A stretch of DNA of 64,000 nucleotides from Curvibacter lanceolatus ATCC 14669 (GCF_000381265.1 NZ_KB906254.1:186001-250000), one strand, 5' to 3'; counted from the first letter of the stretch, positions 1 to 10,282 are shown. Notes: generated by a model not told the origin, from the sequence alone. Program-made: numbers and translations.

Positions 1-1419
1 TACCAGTTCTACCCGGCAGTGATGTGGAGCCATGCGCGTTTCACGTACACCGAGGTGGCAGCCATTCTGGCCAATACCAAAGGCCCTGAGGCTGCGCGCC
101 GCAAGGCACTTGTGCCCCACCTGCTGGACCTGCACGATGTCTACCGGGCCCTGTTGGGCGCTCGCCGTACCCGCGGCGCGGTGGATTTCGACACCACCGA
201 AACCCAGATCGTGTGCGATGACAGTGGTCGCATCGAGAAGATCGTGCCGCGCACCCGCAACGATGCGCATCGGCTGATCGAGGAAGCGATGCTGGCGGCC
301 AATGTCTGCAGTGCTGACTTCATCGGCCAGGGCAAGCACCCCGGGCTGTTCCGTGTCCACGAGGGCCCCACGCCCGAGAAGCGTGAACTGCTGGCCAATT
401 ACCTCAAGGCCATGGGCGTCGGCTTGTCGGTCAGTGATGAGCCCCTGCCGGGCGAGTTCCAGGCGATTGCAGAAGCCACCAAGGACCGACCTGATTCCCA
501 GCAGATCCACACCATGCTGCTGCGCTCCATGCAGCAGGCCATCTACACGCCGATCAACAGCGGCCACTTCGGTTTGGCCTTTGAGGCGTACACCCATTTC
601 ACCAGCCCGATCCGTCGTTATCCGGATCTGCTGGTGCATCGCGTGATCAAGGCCATCCTGGGCAAGTCGCGCTACCAGTTGCCAGCCTTGCCCACGCCTG
701 GCGAAGCCCACACCAAGCTGGCGCGCCGCCTCGCGTCGCGGGTGAAAGAGCCTTCTGTCAAGCCGCGCAAGGCCACGGCCGAGACCCAGGCCTGGGAAGC
801 GGCCGGCCTGCATTGCAGCGCCAATGAACGCCGTGCGGATGAGGCCAGCCGTGATGTGGAAGCCTGGCTCAAGTGCAAATACATGCGCGAGCACCTGGGT
901 GAGGAGTTTGGTGGCGTGGTCTCGGCTGCCACCAGCTTTGGCATCTTCGTGACCTTGGACGCCATGTATGTCGAGGGCCTGGTGCACATCACCGAACTGG
1001 GGGGCGAGTACTTCAAGTTCGACGAGGCGCGCCAGGAGTTGCGTGGCGAGCGCACGGGCATCCGCTACGCCATCGGCAGTCGTGTGCGGGTGCAGGTCAG
1101 CCGCGTGGACCTGGATGGCCGCAAGATCGACTTCCGCCTGGTTCATGAGGGGGAGGCTCTGACGGGCAGGCCGCAACGAGACAAGGCCGGTGTGGCGTCT
1201 ACGTCAGGAAGTTCGCGCAGTGCGAGCAAAAAGGCCCGCAGCGCTTCCAGGCAGGACGAGAAGCTGGAAGCCCCGGCACGCACGTCGTCCCGGTCCGGTT
1301 CGAGCGCTGATCTGATTCCCCGCTCGCCCATCCAGGCCTTGAAGGCCTCGGTGAAGAAGGCGGCCGCAGCGGCCAAGAAGAAGAGTGCAAAGGGCGGCCG
1401 TGGCAAATCCCACCGTTGA
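1..1419 (+). CDS. rnr: Ribonuclease R, 3' part (5' end outside window)
   Basis: Processive 3'-5' exoribonuclease of the RNB family, acting on structured RNA. The reading frame is open from base 1, so the N-terminal cold-shock domains and the catalytic aspartates of the RNB core lie upstream of the window. Visible are the end of the RNB domain (HFTSPIRRYPDLLVHR, about residues 195-210 of this piece), the ERRADEA segment that follows it in RNase R, an S1 RNA-binding domain (GLVHITEL; KIDFRLV near its end), and a basic Lys/Ser/Arg-rich tail of about 75 residues, as is usual for RNase R. It ends in TGA at 1417-1419. Identification is firm; only the start is missing. Confidence 0.95.
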   Translation, partial: YQFYPAVMWSHARFTYTEVAAILANTKGPEAARRKALVPHLLDLHDVYRALLGARRTRGAVDFDTTETQIVCDDSGRIEKIVPRTRNDAHRLIEEAMLAANVCSADFIGQGKHPGLFRVHEGPTPEKRELLANYLKAMGVGLSVSDEPLPGEFQAIAEATKDRPDSQQIHTMLLRSMQQAIYTPINSGHFGLAFEAYTHFTSPIRRYPDLLVHRVIKAILGKSRYQLPALPTPGEAHTKLARRLASRVKEPSVKPRKATAETQAWEAAGLHCSANERRADEASRDVEAWLKCKYMREHLGEEFGGVVSAATSFGIFVTLDAMYVEGLVHITELGGEYFKFDEARQELRGERTGIRYAIGSRVRVQVSRVDLDGRKIDFRLVHEGEALTGRPQRDKAGVASTSGSSRSASKKARSASRQDEKLEAPARTSSRSGSSADLIPRSPIQALKASVKKAAAAAKKKSAKGGRGKSHR

Positions 1420-1473
1420 CCTCGTTGCCGACCCTGCCGTGGCCCCGGGCCACGGCCTATACAGGAGCTTTTT

Positions 1474-2250
1474 TTGACTTCATCCACAACATCGGGCGCT
1501 TCGGCGCTTCGTGTCGCGATCGTCACTGGGGCGGGCTCGGGCATCGGGCGCGCCGTGGCGCTGTCCTTGCTGGGTGCCGGCTACGCCGTTGCCCTGGCGG
1601 GGCGGCGTGTTGAACTGTTGCAGCAGGTGGCAGACGGTTCGGGGGCTGCCGAGCGGGCCCTGGTGGTGCCTTGCGATGTGGGCGACGAGCAGGCAGTGGC
1701 CGCGCTTTTTTCGGCCACGGTGAAAGCCTGGGGTCGGGTTGACCTGCTGTTCAACAATGCCGGCATCAATGCCCCGGGCGTGCTCTTGGAGGACTTGACC
1801 TTGGCAGATTGGCGTCGCGTGGTGGACACCAATCTGACGGGCATGTTCCTGTGCGTGCGCGAAGCGTTCCGCGTCATGAAGGCGCAGCAGCCCCAGGGTG
1901 GGCGCATCATCAACAATGGCTCGATCTCGGCGCACACGCCGCGCCCCAATTCGGTGGCCTACACCAGCACCAAACATGCGGTGATGGGGTTGACCAAGAC
2001 GGCCTCCCTCGATGGCCGCAAGTACGACATCGCCGTCGGTCAGATCGATGTGGGCAATGCCGCCACCGATTTGGCTGCGCGCATGGCCAAGGGTGTGCCG
2101 CAGGCCAATGGCGAGCTGGCGATTGAGCCCTTGATGGATGTGAACATCGTGGCCCAGTCGGTGCTTTACATGGCCAGCTTGCCGCTGGAGGCCAATGTCA
2201 TGTTCCACACCGTGATGGCGACCAAGATGCCTTTCGCGGGACGGGGCTGA
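1474..2250 (+). CDS. Short-chain dehydrogenase/reductase (classical SDR)
   Basis: NAD(P)-dependent oxidoreductase of the classical SDR family, 258 aa. The cofactor motif TGAGSGIG is at residues 18-25, NNAG at 94-97, and the catalytic set is Ser150, Tyr163 and Lys167 (YTSTK). The start is TTG at 1474, preceded by AGGAG at 1463-1467 with a 6-base gap; no better ATG lies in frame before the nucleotide-binding motif. The arginine pair at 44-45 after the second beta strand suggests NADP preference (inference). The substrate cannot be told. It lies 54 bases after rnr on the same strand and converges with the next gene, leaving only 16 bases between. Confidence 0.85.
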   Translation: MTSSTTSGASALRVAIVTGAGSGIGRAVALSLLGAGYAVALAGRRVELLQQVADGSGAAERALVVPCDVGDEQAVAALFSATVKAWGRVDLLFNNAGINAPGVLLEDLTLADWRRVVDTNLTGMFLCVREAFRVMKAQQPQGGRIINNGSISAHTPRPNSVAYTSTKHAVMGLTKTASLDGRKYDIAVGQIDVGNAATDLAARMAKGVPQANGELAIEPLMDVNIVAQSVLYMASLPLEANVMFHTVMATKMPFAGRG

Positions 2251-2266
2251 GGCCCGACTTGTCGAG

Positions 2267-3775
2267 TCACTGCCGGCGCAAGGCGCTGGCCAGCGTGCCG
2301 GCGGTGAAGGCCTGATGGGCAGGCCATTGGTCTGCCACCGAGCCGTGCACGAAGACGCCCTCGCGGGCGGCGTCGAAGGCCTGCATCCCGGGCCGTGCCC
2401 AGAGGGCTCCGATCAGGCCGGCCAGCACGTCGCCAGTGCCTGCTGTGGCCAGGTGGGCGTTGCCAGTGGGGTTGATGTGGGGTGTCTGATCGGTCTGGGA
2501 GATCACGGTGCCCGACCCCTTTAGTACCACGACGGCGTCGGTTCGGGCGGCCAGGGCCTGAGCGGCGGCCAGGCGGTCGCTCTGGACGGCGGCTGCCGTG
2601 GTGTCCAGAAGCCGTGCTGCCTCAAGGGGGTGGGGTGTCAGTACGGTGTCCCAACCGCGTTGCCGACGCGTTGCCAGCTGCGACATCCAGTCCGGATGTC
2701 GCGCCAGGGCGTTCAAGGCATCGGCATCCAGCAGCAGGCAAGGTGCCTCTGCCAGGGCTTTGGGAACCCAGCGCTCAATCGCGTCGCCACCGCCGCAGCC
2801 ACAGACCAGAACACCGTTCTTCAGGCTCAAGGCTTCCGGGGTGCGCAGCATCAATTCGGGCTGAGCCATGTCGACGGACAGGCGTGCTTCGTCCGTGTCC
2901 AGCAGGCCGACCAGAACGCGCCCTGCTCCGGCGTGCAGAGCGGCCCGGCCCGCCAGCAGGGCGGCGCCGGTCATGCCCAGTCCGCGCTGGTTCAGACCTT
3001 CTCCGCCCAGCACCTGCACATCGCCGTAGCTGCCTTTATGACTGCCAAATGCCTGGATGCGAGGTGTCGGGGGCGGGCTGAGCCAGGCATCGGCTGGTGT
3101 CGCTTGCAGCGGCACACCCAATGTATCCAGCCAAACCGTGCCGGCATGGTCGCGACCCTGGGCTGTGAAGAGCCCTGGTTTCAGTGTCAGCAGGCTCAGG
3201 GTGTGATCAGCGCGGACTGCGCCAGCGGTCAGTGCGGGCGTGCCTTGGTCGGCGCTCAGGCCCGAAGGGATGTCGGCAGCAAGCACCTGGGCCCTGCTGC
3301 AGTTGATGCGCTCAATCCAATCGGTCAGTCGGGTGTCGGCCAATGGGGGGGCAGGGCGCTCTGCCTGCTGCGTCAGTCCAATGCCGAGCAGGGCGTCGAT
3401 GCACAGGTCGTCCTGCCCCAGTTCTGGTGGCTGATCCTGGCAGATCACGCCAGCCCGAAGGGCGGCCTGGCGGCTGGTCAGGGTGTCGGCGCTGCAGCGA
3501 CCGGGCTGGCCCAGCCAGGTCACCACGGGCTTGAATCCCTGCAATTGGAGGTGATATGCGGCCTCCCAGCCATCGCCGCCGTTGTTGCCGCTGCCGCAGG
3601 CCACCCAGATGGTTTGGGCATGAGGGGCCAATGCCTGGGCCAATCGGGCCAGTGCTTGGCCAGCGCGCTGCATCAGGGTGTGTGCGGGAAGTTGCTGCAA
3701 CCATGCGGCTTCCAGCGCGCGCGTGCTGGTCAGCATGTGCAGAGGGTGGGCTCGGTCGGGGTGGATGCGGTCCAT
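2267..3775 (-). CDS. nnr: Bifunctional NAD(P)HX epimerase / ADP-dependent NAD(P)HX dehydratase
   Basis: Repairs hydrated NAD(P)H: the N-terminal YjeF_N domain epimerises R-NAD(P)HX and the C-terminal ribokinase-like domain dehydrates the S form using ADP. At 502 aa the length fits the fused form. GSGNNGGDG (about residues 61-69) is the YjeF_N nucleotide loop. HKGSYGDVQVLGG (about 245-257), VLTPHPLEAARL and the C-terminal GTGDVLAGLIGAL mark the dehydratase. The start at 3775 keeps the usual MxRIxP lead; a second Met at residue 14 is possible. It lies 51 bases downstream of the D-amino-acid dehydrogenase on the same strand, so co-transcription is possible. Confidence 0.92.
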   Translation of the reverse strand: MDRIHPDRAHPLHMLTSTRALEAAWLQQLPAHTLMQRAGQALARLAQALAPHAQTIWVACGSGNNGGDGWEAAYHLQLQGFKPVVTWLGQPGRCSADTLTSRQAALRAGVICQDQPPELGQDDLCIDALLGIGLTQQAERPAPPLADTRLTDWIERINCSRAQVLAADIPSGLSADQGTPALTAGAVRADHTLSLLTLKPGLFTAQGRDHAGTVWLDTLGVPLQATPADAWLSPPPTPRIQAFGSHKGSYGDVQVLGGEGLNQRGLGMTGAALLAGRAALHAGAGRVLVGLLDTDEARLSVDMAQPELMLRTPEALSLKNGVLVCGCGGGDAIERWVPKALAEAPCLLLDADALNALARHPDWMSQLATRRQRGWDTVLTPHPLEAARLLDTTAAAVQSDRLAAAQALAARTDAVVVLKGSGTVISQTDQTPHINPTGNAHLATAGTGDVLAGLIGALWARPGMQAFDAAREGVFVHGSVADQWPAHQAFTAGTLASALRRQ

Positions 3776-3826
3776 GAGGCGTTTGCCCGTGTTACGTAAG
3801 TCACCGATAGTGCGCCATCAATCCCA

Positions 3827-5080
3827 TCAGCGGTGAAGGCGCGCGATAGAGCAGGCGGTCAGATCCAGCTCGGGGGCATGGCCGGCCACCGCGTCGGCCA
3901 GGAGCCTGGCGCTGCCGCAGCTCAGGGCCCAACCATTGTCGCCGTGCCCAAGGTTCAGCCAGATGCCGGGGATGCCGCTGGCGCCCAGCACTGGAAGGCA
4001 GTCGGGCATCATGGGCCGGCTGCCTTTCCACTCCTGCACGCCTGCGGTCATCGAGGCGGCGCCAGGGAACCAGTCCTGCAACACTTTATAGAGAGTGCGC
4101 AGCCCGGAGACTCGCTTGTCATCCTGGCGGTGGCCCAGTTCGGCCCCGCCGGCCACCCTCACGCGCTGACCCAGTCGGGCGATGCTGACCCGATGGCGCT
4201 CGTCGCTGACGACGCTGCGGGGGGCATTCAGCGGCTCGCGCACGTTGGCACTGACTGAGTAGCCGTGAATGCCCACCAGCGGAATCTTCAGGCCCAGCGG
4301 CTTGATCAGGGTGGAGGCATCGGCTCCGGTGCACAGCACGATGGCATCGAAAGTGCGTGGCGTGGACTCATTGCGGGTGCTCAGCGCAGGGCGGGACCCC
4401 AGGCTGAGGTGGCTGACGGGGCTGTTGAATTCAAACTTCACCCCCAGTCGCATGGCCTCGCTCTTGATCATCAGTGCAAACTGACGAGCGTTGCCCACTT
4501 CATCCTGGGGCAGGTGGATTGCGGCTTCGATGGCGCTGTCGGGGTTGAGTGCGGGCTCCAGCTTGCGGGCTTCGTCAGCGTTGAGTTCACGAAAGGCCAG
4601 ACCTGCCTCGCGCAAGTTGTTCAATCGGGCTTGCAGACCTTTGTGTTCCTGGGCGTTGCGCAGCAGCAGCAGGTGCCCGGTGCTGGCGTCGAACTCAAGC
4701 GCATGCCGCTGGCGCAGTTGATGGAGGCGGCTCGTGCTGTAAGTGATCAGTTGTTGCAGGTGCAGGCGGCTCTCCGTGCAGCGGCTGCCTCGGCTGGAAC
4801 GCATCCATTGTCCGATCCAGCTCAGTTCGTGCCAGCCCAGTCGGGGTCCCAGGCGCATGGCAGCGTGGGCGTCGCCCCACTGGCGCAGCCACTTGCGCGG
4901 CATGCCGGGGGCGGCCCAAAGCAGCAATTGGGCGGGCGAAATGAGTCCAGCACTCGCGAAGCTGCATTCCTCGGCAACTGCGCCGTGGCGCTCGAAAACG
5001 GTGACCTGGTGGCGGTCGGTGGCCAGTTCGTAGGCAGTCGTGACGCCGACGATGCCGGCGCCAATGATGGCAATGTTCAT
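3827..5080 (-). CDS. dadA: D-amino-acid dehydrogenase, FAD-dependent (DadA type)
   Basis: Membrane-associated flavoprotein that oxidises D-amino acids to 2-oxo acids and passes electrons to the respiratory chain. 417 aa from the ATG at 5080. The protein opens [12 protein letters not shown], with the GxGxxG dinucleotide motif at residues 7-12 and a family-typical [17 protein letters not shown] stretch that binds FAD. Near the C-terminus [17 protein letters not shown] and [11 protein letters not shown] are also DadA-like. The open frame runs 97 codons further upstream to 5371, but that part crosses the rpsB promoter and start, so it is not used. No alanine racemase or Lrp-type regulator is adjacent, so the role in D-alanine catabolism is inferred from the family. 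Confidence 0.85.
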   Translation of the reverse strand: MNIAIIGAGIVGVTTAYELATDRHQVTVFERHGAVAEECSFASAGLISPAQLLLWAAPGMPRKWLRQWGDAHAAMRLGPRLGWHELSWIGQWMRSSRGSRCTESRLHLQQLITYSTSRLHQLRQRHALEFDASTGHLLLLRNAQEHKGLQARLNNLREAGLAFRELNADEARKLEPALNPDSAIEAAIHLPQDEVGNARQFALMIKSEAMRLGVKFEFNSPVSHLSLGSRPALSTRNESTPRTFDAIVLCTGADASTLIKPLGLKIPLVGIHGYSVSANVREPLNAPRSVVSDERHRVSIARLGQRVRVAGGAELGHRQDDKRVSGLRTLYKVLQDWFPGAASMTAGVQEWKGSRPMMPDCLPVLGASGIPGIWLNLGHGDNGWALSCGSARLLADAVAGHAPELDLTACSIARLHR

Positions 5081-5194
5081 GCGCTGTGTTTGGGGCACCC
5101 GGCGAATTCTGTGTCGACCTGGGGTGCCAGTCTTTCGTAGGGGCTGGGTGCTGTCGCGATGCGAGCCTGGCAGTCGGTGCGTAGGCCATCGGTC

Positions 5195-5221
5195 GGGACA
5201 GGCGGTTGGCCATGCTATAAT
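5195..5221 (+). promoter_or_regulatory. Promoter of the rpsB-tsf operon (extended -10)
   Basis: A perfect TATAAT stands at 5216-5221, preceded by TGC (5213-5215), which makes an extended -10 element. A weak -35 match (GGGACA, 5195-5200) sits 15 bp upstream. A start of transcription near 5228 would leave a leader of about 130 nt before rpsB. Confidence 0.75.
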
Positions 5222-5357
5222 TTTGGGGTTTTTGCTGGTGTCACGGCAAGACAAATCGCAAACCAGACCCATCAAGGTGTTGGTTTTTTCAAGGGTTTTT
5301 CCTGTAGAAAAAGCCAAAGTCGGGCTGGATTTTAGACCCAACCTTCGGAGAATTTTC
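5222..5357 (+). other. rpsB 5' leader region
   Basis: Untranslated region between the promoter and rpsB. It is richer in A/T than its surroundings. It contains a possible stem made of TTTTTC (about 5296-5301) and GAAAAA (about 5307-5312). In enterobacteria S2 represses its own operon through the rpsB leader; whether this leader does so is not shown by the sequence. Confidence 0.35.
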
Positions 5358-6110
5358 ATGTCCGTTACCATGCGCGAAATGCTGGAAGCCGGTGTCCACT
5401 TCGGTCACCAAACCCGCTTCTGGAACCCCAAGATGGCCCCCTTCATCTTCGGCCATCGCAACAAGATCCACATCATCAACCTGGAAAAGTCGCTGCCGAT
5501 GTTCCAGGAAGCTTCCAAGTTCGTGAAGCAACTGGCTGCTAATCGCGGCACCATCCTGTTTGTGGGCACCAAGCGTCAAGCGCGCGACATCGTGGCTGCT
5601 GAAGCCGAGCGCGCTGGCGTGCCTTTCGTGAACCAGCGTTGGCTGGGCGGCACGCTGACCAACTTCAAGACCGTGAAGACCTCGATCAAGCGTCTGAAGG
5701 ACCTGAAGGCCCAGCAAGAAGCTGGCCTGGGCAGCCTGTCCAAGAAGGAACAGCTGACCTTCAGCCGTGAAATCGACAAGCTCGAAAAAGACATCGGCGG
5801 TATCCAGGACGTGACGGCTCTGCCGGACGCCATCTTTGTGATCGACGTCGGCTTCCACAAGATTGCCATCGCTGAAGCCAAGAAGCTGGGCATTCCCCTG
5901 ATCGGCGTGGTGGACTCTAACCACTCGCCCGAAGGCATCGACTACGTGATCCCCGGCAACGACGACTCGGCCAAGGCTGTGGCGCTGTATGCCCGTGGCA
6001 TCGCTGACGCCATCATCGCTGGCCGCGCTGAAGCCGGCAACGAAGTGGTCAAGGCTGTGGCTGCTGAAGGCGGCGACGAATTCGTGGAAGTCGAAGAATC
6101 GGCTGCCTGA
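5358..6110 (+). CDS. rpsB: 30S ribosomal protein S2
   Basis: Protein of the small-subunit head/platform junction, needed for S1 binding. 250 aa, close to the usual length. The N-terminus [17 protein letters not shown] is the conserved S2 signature, and [22 protein letters not shown] and [20 protein letters not shown] follow as expected. The ATG at 5358 is preceded by GGAG at 5347-5350. Codon use is strongly biased (many GCT and AAG codons), as for a highly expressed gene. It is the first gene of the rpsB-tsf pair, with a terminator-like hairpin between the two. Confidence 0.98.
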   Translation: MSVTMREMLEAGVHFGHQTRFWNPKMAPFIFGHRNKIHIINLEKSLPMFQEASKFVKQLAANRGTILFVGTKRQARDIVAAEAERAGVPFVNQRWLGGTLTNFKTVKTSIKRLKDLKAQQEAGLGSLSKKEQLTFSREIDKLEKDIGGIQDVTALPDAIFVIDVGFHKIAIAEAKKLGIPLIGVVDSNHSPEGIDYVIPGNDDSAKAVALYARGIADAIIAGRAEAGNEVVKAVAAEGGDEFVEVEESAA

Positions 6111-6148
6111 GTTTGCCCCGCGCGAATTCCGAAGGATCGCGAGAAAAG

Positions 6149-6174
6149 TGGGGCTTAGTTGCCCCCTTTTTTTT
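6149..6174 (+). terminator. Terminator or attenuator between rpsB and tsf
   Basis: A GC stem (GGGGC at 6150-6154 with GCCCC at 6161-6165, 6-base loop) is followed by a run of eight T (6167-6174). The short stem suggests partial termination, which would let S2 be made in excess of EF-Ts mRNA (inference). Confidence 0.6.
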
Positions 6175-6221
6175 AGCCCATCAACAACGTTTTGACTTGA
6201 ACTGAATACGGAGTAACAAAA

Positions 6222-7145
6222 ATGGCTGCAATTACCGCAAGCATGGTCGCTGAACTGCGTGGCAAGACCGACGCCCCCATGATGGAGTGCAAGAAGGCAC
6301 TGACCGAAGCCGGTGGTGACCTGGTCAAGGCAGAAGAGCTGCTGCGTGTGAAGCTGGGCACCAAGGCCGGCAAGGCTGCCTCGCGCGTGACCGCCGAAGG
6401 CGTGGTTGCCAGCTTCATCGAAGGCAACACCGGTGCCTTGATCGAAGTGAACTGCGAAACCGACTTCGTGACCAAGAACGACAGCTTCCTGGCCCTGGCC
6501 AAGGCTGCCGCTGAGCTGGTTGCCAAGCACAACCCCGCTGACATCGAAGCCCTGGGTGCCCTGGCCTACGAGCAAGACACCTTTGGCCCGACCCTGGAAG
6601 ACGTGCGCAAGGGCCTGATCGGCAAGATCGGCGAAAACATGTCTTTCCGTCGTTTCAAGCGTTTTGACAACGGCGCCAAGCTGGCTGCTTACCTGCACGG
6701 CACCCGCATCGGTGTGGTGGTCGAGTTCAATGGCGACGAAGCTGCCGCCAAGGACGTCGCCATGCACGTGGCCGCCATGAAGCCCGTGGCCCTGACCAGC
6801 GCCGACGTGCCGAGCGATCTGATCGAAAAAGAGCGCGCTGTGGCCGCTGGCAAGGCTGCTGAAGATGCCGCCAAGGCTCAGGCCGAAGGCAAGCCGGTGC
6901 AATCGCCGGAAATCGTGGCCAAGCGCATTGAAGGCGGCGTGCAGAAGTTCCTGAAGGAAGTGTCCCTGTTCAACCAGGCCTTCGTGAAGAACGACAAGCA
7001 GACCGTCGAGCAGATGCTCAAGGCTGCCAGCACCGAGGTGAAGGGCTTCACGCTGTTCATCGTCGGCGAAGGCATCGAGAAGAAGGTTGACGACTTCGCA
7101 GCCGAAGTGGCTGCTCAAGTCGCTGCTGCCAAGGCTGCAGCCTGA
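6222..7145 (+). CDS. tsf: Translation elongation factor Ts
   Basis: Nucleotide exchange factor for EF-Tu. 307 aa. The N-terminal UBA-like domain ([20 protein letters not shown], residues 8-27) is followed by the TDFVTKN core motif, at about residues 85-91, that contacts EF-Tu. The ATG at 6222 has a purine-rich GGAG (6211-6214). Codon bias matches rpsB. It sits in the standard place between rpsB and pyrH. Confidence 0.98.
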   Translation: MAAITASMVAELRGKTDAPMMECKKALTEAGGDLVKAEELLRVKLGTKAGKAASRVTAEGVVASFIEGNTGALIEVNCETDFVTKNDSFLALAKAAAELVAKHNPADIEALGALAYEQDTFGPTLEDVRKGLIGKIGENMSFRRFKRFDNGAKLAAYLHGTRIGVVVEFNGDEAAAKDVAMHVAAMKPVALTSADVPSDLIEKERAVAAGKAAEDAAKAQAEGKPVQSPEIVAKRIEGGVQKFLKEVSLFNQAFVKNDKQTVEQMLKAASTEVKGFTLFIVGEGIEKKVDDFAAEVAAQVAAAKAAA

Positions 7146-7203
7146 TTCCGTCAACTTGCAACAACCCCCAACGTCACCCCATCGCCCTTAGGAGAACCCT
7201 TTC

Positions 7204-7926
7204 ATGACCAACGCCAAACCAGCCAACAAGCGGATCCTGCTGAAGCTGTCAGGCGAGGCCCTGATGGGGGACGATGCCTTCGGTATCAACCGCGCCACCA
7301 TCGTCCGGATGGTGGAAGAGGTGGCCGAGGTCACCCGCCTGGGTGTCGAGGTGGCGGTGGTGATCGGGGGCGGCAACATCTTCCGGGGTGTTGCTGGGGG
7401 TTCGGTGGGCATGGATCGCGCCACGGCCGACTACATGGGCATGCTGGCCACGGTGATGAATGCACTGGCCTTGGCGGACACCATGGAAAAAGCGGGCCTG
7501 ACGGCCCGTGTCATGTCGGCAATTGCCATCGAGCAGGTGGTGGAGCCCTATGTGCGTCCCAAGGCCTTGCAGTATCTGGAAGAAGGCAAGGTGGTGATCT
7601 TTGCCGCTGGCACGGGCAACCCTTTCTTCACCACGGACACTGCTGCAGCCTTGCGGGGTGCCGAGATCGGCGCCGAGCTGGTGCTCAAGGCCACTAAGGT
7701 GGATGGTGTGTATTCGGCTGATCCCAAGAAGGATCCCAATGCAACCCGTTACTCGAAAATTTCGTTCGATGATGCGATGGCGCAGAACCTGGGCATCATG
7801 GATGCCACGGCGTTTGCCCTGTGCCGCGACCAGAAGTTGCCTGTGAAGGTGTTTTCCATCTTCAAGCCCGGCGCGCTCAAGCGCGTCGTGATGGGTGAGG
7901 ACGAGGGGACTCTGGTTTACGCCTGA
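7204..7926 (+). CDS. pyrH: Uridylate kinase
   Basis: Phosphorylates UMP to UDP with ATP; hexameric amino-acid-kinase-fold enzyme, feedback-controlled by UTP and GTP. 240 aa. KLSGEALMG (about residues 14-22), GGGNIFRG (about 58-65) and [15 protein letters not shown] (about 138-152) are the standard phosphate- and nucleotide-binding loops. The start ATG at 7204 follows AGGAG (7190-7194). It lies 58 bases after tsf, in an arrangement conserved across proteobacteria. Confidence 0.98.
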   Translation: MTNAKPANKRILLKLSGEALMGDDAFGINRATIVRMVEEVAEVTRLGVEVAVVIGGGNIFRGVAGGSVGMDRATADYMGMLATVMNALALADTMEKAGLTARVMSAIAIEQVVEPYVRPKALQYLEEGKVVIFAAGTGNPFFTTDTAAALRGAEIGAELVLKATKVDGVYSADPKKDPNATRYSKISFDDAMAQNLGIMDATAFALCRDQKLPVKVFSIFKPGALKRVVMGEDEGTLVYA

Positions 7927-7990
7927 GCCTTGATCCAACAGCCCGAAGAACTCCGGCAGCCGTTGCCGGGGCTCGTCCCAGGAGATTGAC

Positions 7991-8551
7991 ATGAGCATTG
8001 CCGACATCAAGAAGACGACCGAAACCAAGATGGACCAGTCCATCGCGGCCTTCAAGAACAACCTGACCAAGATCCGCACGGGTCGCGCCAACCCGGCTTT
8101 GCTGGATGCTGTGCAGGTGGATTACTACGGATCGCCGGTGCCGATCAGCCAGGTGGCCAATGTGTCGCTGCTGGATTCGCGCACCATCAGCGTCCAGCCT
8201 TGGGAAAAGGGCATGGGCGCCAAGATCGAGAAAGCGATTCGCGACAGCGATCTGGGCTTGAATCCTTCCAGCATGGGCGAGCTGATCCGTGTGCCGATGC
8301 CTCCGATGAGTGAAGAGCGTCGCAAGGAGCTGACCAAGGTGGTTCGCAACGAAGGCGAGGCTGCCAAGGTGGCCATTCGCAACCTGCGCCGTGATGCCAA
8401 CGAATCGGTGAAGAAGCTGGTCAAGGACAAGCTGGCCTCCGAAGACGATCAAAAGCGTGCCGAGGCCGACACCCAGAAGGTGACTGACAAGCACATCGCC
8501 GAGATCGACAAGCTGGTGGCTTCCAAGGAACAGGACATCATGGCGGTTTGA
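7991..8551 (+). CDS. frr: Ribosome recycling factor
   Basis: With EF-G, splits post-termination ribosomes. 186 aa, the usual length. The conserved [13 protein letters not shown] stretch (about residues 27-39) and the C-terminal helical segment with RNLRRDAN are clear. AGGAG at 7980-7984 precedes the ATG at 7991. The gap after pyrH holds a CCGGCA/TGCCGG hairpin with no T-run. Confidence 0.98.
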   Translation: MSIADIKKTTETKMDQSIAAFKNNLTKIRTGRANPALLDAVQVDYYGSPVPISQVANVSLLDSRTISVQPWEKGMGAKIEKAIRDSDLGLNPSSMGELIRVPMPPMSEERRKELTKVVRNEGEAAKVAIRNLRRDANESVKKLVKDKLASEDDQKRAEADTQKVTDKHIAEIDKLVASKEQDIMAV

Positions 8552-8671
8552 TGGCTGCCGGTTGTCGTGCTATCCGGGCCTGAAGGCCATTTCAGGGGCG
8601 GCTCTCCAGCAGGGCTGCCCCATTCGTTTTCTGGGGTATCGTGCCCTGTCTTTGAAGTTACCTAGCTGTCC

Positions 8672-9415
8672 ATGACCCAGACTCCCGCGCAACAGGCTGT
8701 TCCTCATCACGTCGCCATCGTCATGGATGGCAATGGCCGTTGGGCCACGCGCCGATTCCTTCCCCGGGTGGCCGGCCACAAGCAAGGCGTGGATTCCCTG
8801 CGTCGCTGCGTCAAGGCTTGCGCGGCCCGCGGCGTGAAGGTGCTGACGGTATTTGCATTTTCTTCCGAAAACTGGAATCGGCCTGCCGATGAGGTTTCCG
8901 GTTTGATGGACCTGCTGGCGATGGCTCTGGGCCGTGAAGTGCCTCAACTGAAGGCTGATGGCGTGCGTCTGCATTTTGTCGGCGAGCGTCGAGGCCTGTC
9001 CGAGAAAGTGGCTGCCGGGCTGGCCCAGGCCGAGGCTGCCACGGCGCAGAACGAGCGGCTGATCCTCAACGTCTGTTTCAACTATGGTGGCCGCTGGGAT
9101 ATCGCGCAGGCCGCTGCGGCCTTGGCAGCCCGGGGTGAGCCGATCACCGAGCTGGCGCTGGACCGGGCCATGGCGCTTGCGCACGTGCCAGACCCTGATT
9201 TGATGATCCGCACCGGGGGTGAGCAACGCATCAGCAACTTCCTGCTGTGGCAGTGTGCCTACTCCGAGCTTTTCTTCAGCGATCGCCTCTGGCCTGATTT
9301 TGATGAGGCGGCCCTGGACGAGGCATTTGCCGCTTATGCCTCCCGCGAGCGGCGCTTTGGCAAGACGTCCGAGCAGATGGCTCAGGCCGCCACTTCTGCA
9401 TCCCCCAAGGTCTGA
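8672..9415 (+). CDS. uppS: Undecaprenyl pyrophosphate synthase
   Basis: Cis-prenyltransferase that extends farnesyl-PP to the C55 lipid carrier for peptidoglycan and O-antigen. 247 aa. IVMDGNGRWA (residues 16-25, catalytic Asp19) and the C-terminal RTGGEQRISNFLLWQ with SELFF are the family signatures. The 120-base gap after frr carries no further gene. It is followed 14 bases later by cdsA, so the two are very probably co-transcribed. Confidence 0.97.
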   Translation: MTQTPAQQAVPHHVAIVMDGNGRWATRRFLPRVAGHKQGVDSLRRCVKACAARGVKVLTVFAFSSENWNRPADEVSGLMDLLAMALGREVPQLKADGVRLHFVGERRGLSEKVAAGLAQAEAATAQNERLILNVCFNYGGRWDIAQAAAALAARGEPITELALDRAMALAHVPDPDLMIRTGGEQRISNFLLWQCAYSELFFSDRLWPDFDEAALDEAFAAYASRERRFGKTSEQMAQAATSASPKV

Positions 9416-9429
9416 GAAAGGCTACTCCC

Positions 9430-10278
9430 ATGCTCAAGCAGCGTGTCATCACTGCACTGATCCTGCTGGCTGTTCTGCTGCCTGCCTTGTTCTACTCGGA
9501 GCCGCAGCCTTTTTGTGCGCTGATGCTGTTGTTCATTGCTGCGGGTGGTTGGGAGTGGGGGCGTCTGAATGGGCTGTCCCAGCCCCTTTCCTGGGCCACG
9601 GCGGGGGCTTGCTTGATGGTGTGCGCACTGGCCTGGTGGGCGGGTGCGCTGGAGGTGTCGCTGCGCAGCCTTTGGGTGGTGGCTGGTCCGGCCTGGGTGC
9701 TGGGCAGTGCTGCCTTGCTGCGGGGGGGCGTGGCGGGGTGGCCCCGTGTGCCCCTGCTGCTGCGATGGCTGGCTGGCCTGCTGGCCTTGGTCACAGCCTG
9801 GCTGGCGGTCGCCCAGGCCAAGGTCATCGGGGTCAACTTTCTGCTTTCGGTCCTGGTGTTGGTCTGGGTGGCCGACATCTTTGCCTATTTTGCCGGGCGT
9901 GCTTTTGGCTTGCGTTTCACACGCAACAAGCTCGCTCCGAGCATCAGCCCGGGCAAAAGCTGGGAGGGCGTCTGGGGTGGTCTGGCTGGGGTCGTGGTCC
10001 TGGCTTGGGTCTGGCCCATGGCCGATGCGTCGCTGGGGGCGGCCGTTCCGAGCTTTTACAGCCGCTTGATGGGGCCGGGCTGGCCTTTTGCCATGCTGGC
10101 CGTGCTGTTCATGGGGGCGATGAGCGTGGTGGGTGATCTGGTGGAGTCACTCATCAAGCGCAGCGTGGGCGCCAAGGACAGCAGTGGTTTGTTGCCAGGC
10201 CATGGCGGGGTGCTTGACCGCGTCGACGCCCTGTTGCCTACTTTGCCGCTCGCCATGATGCTGAGCACTCTGATTTGA
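9430..10278 (+). CDS. cdsA: Phosphatidate cytidylyltransferase (CDP-diacylglycerol synthase)
   Basis: Integral membrane enzyme making CDP-diacylglycerol from phosphatidate and CTP. 282 aa with about eight hydrophobic segments. The C-terminal signature (GDLVESLIKR...KDSSGLLPGHGGVLDRVD) is complete. Ends in TGA at 10276-10278, 4 bases before the next gene. Confidence 0.96.
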   Translation: MLKQRVITALILLAVLLPALFYSEPQPFCALMLLFIAAGGWEWGRLNGLSQPLSWATAGACLMVCALAWWAGALEVSLRSLWVVAGPAWVLGSAALLRGGVAGWPRVPLLLRWLAGLLALVTAWLAVAQAKVIGVNFLLSVLVLVWVADIFAYFAGRAFGLRFTRNKLAPSISPGKSWEGVWGGLAGVVVLAWVWPMADASLGAAVPSFYSRLMGPGWPFAMLAVLFMGAMSVVGDLVESLIKRSVGAKDSSGLLPGHGGVLDRVDALLPTLPLAMMLSTLI

Positions 10279-10282
10279 AGAC

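Noticed and set aside
5081-5371. Upstream extension of the D-amino-acid dehydrogenase
   Set aside because: Would cross the rpsB promoter and start codon; the family N-terminus begins at 5080.
5289-7154. Long minus-strand open frame across rpsB and tsf
   Set aside because: Mirror of two highly biased ribosomal genes.
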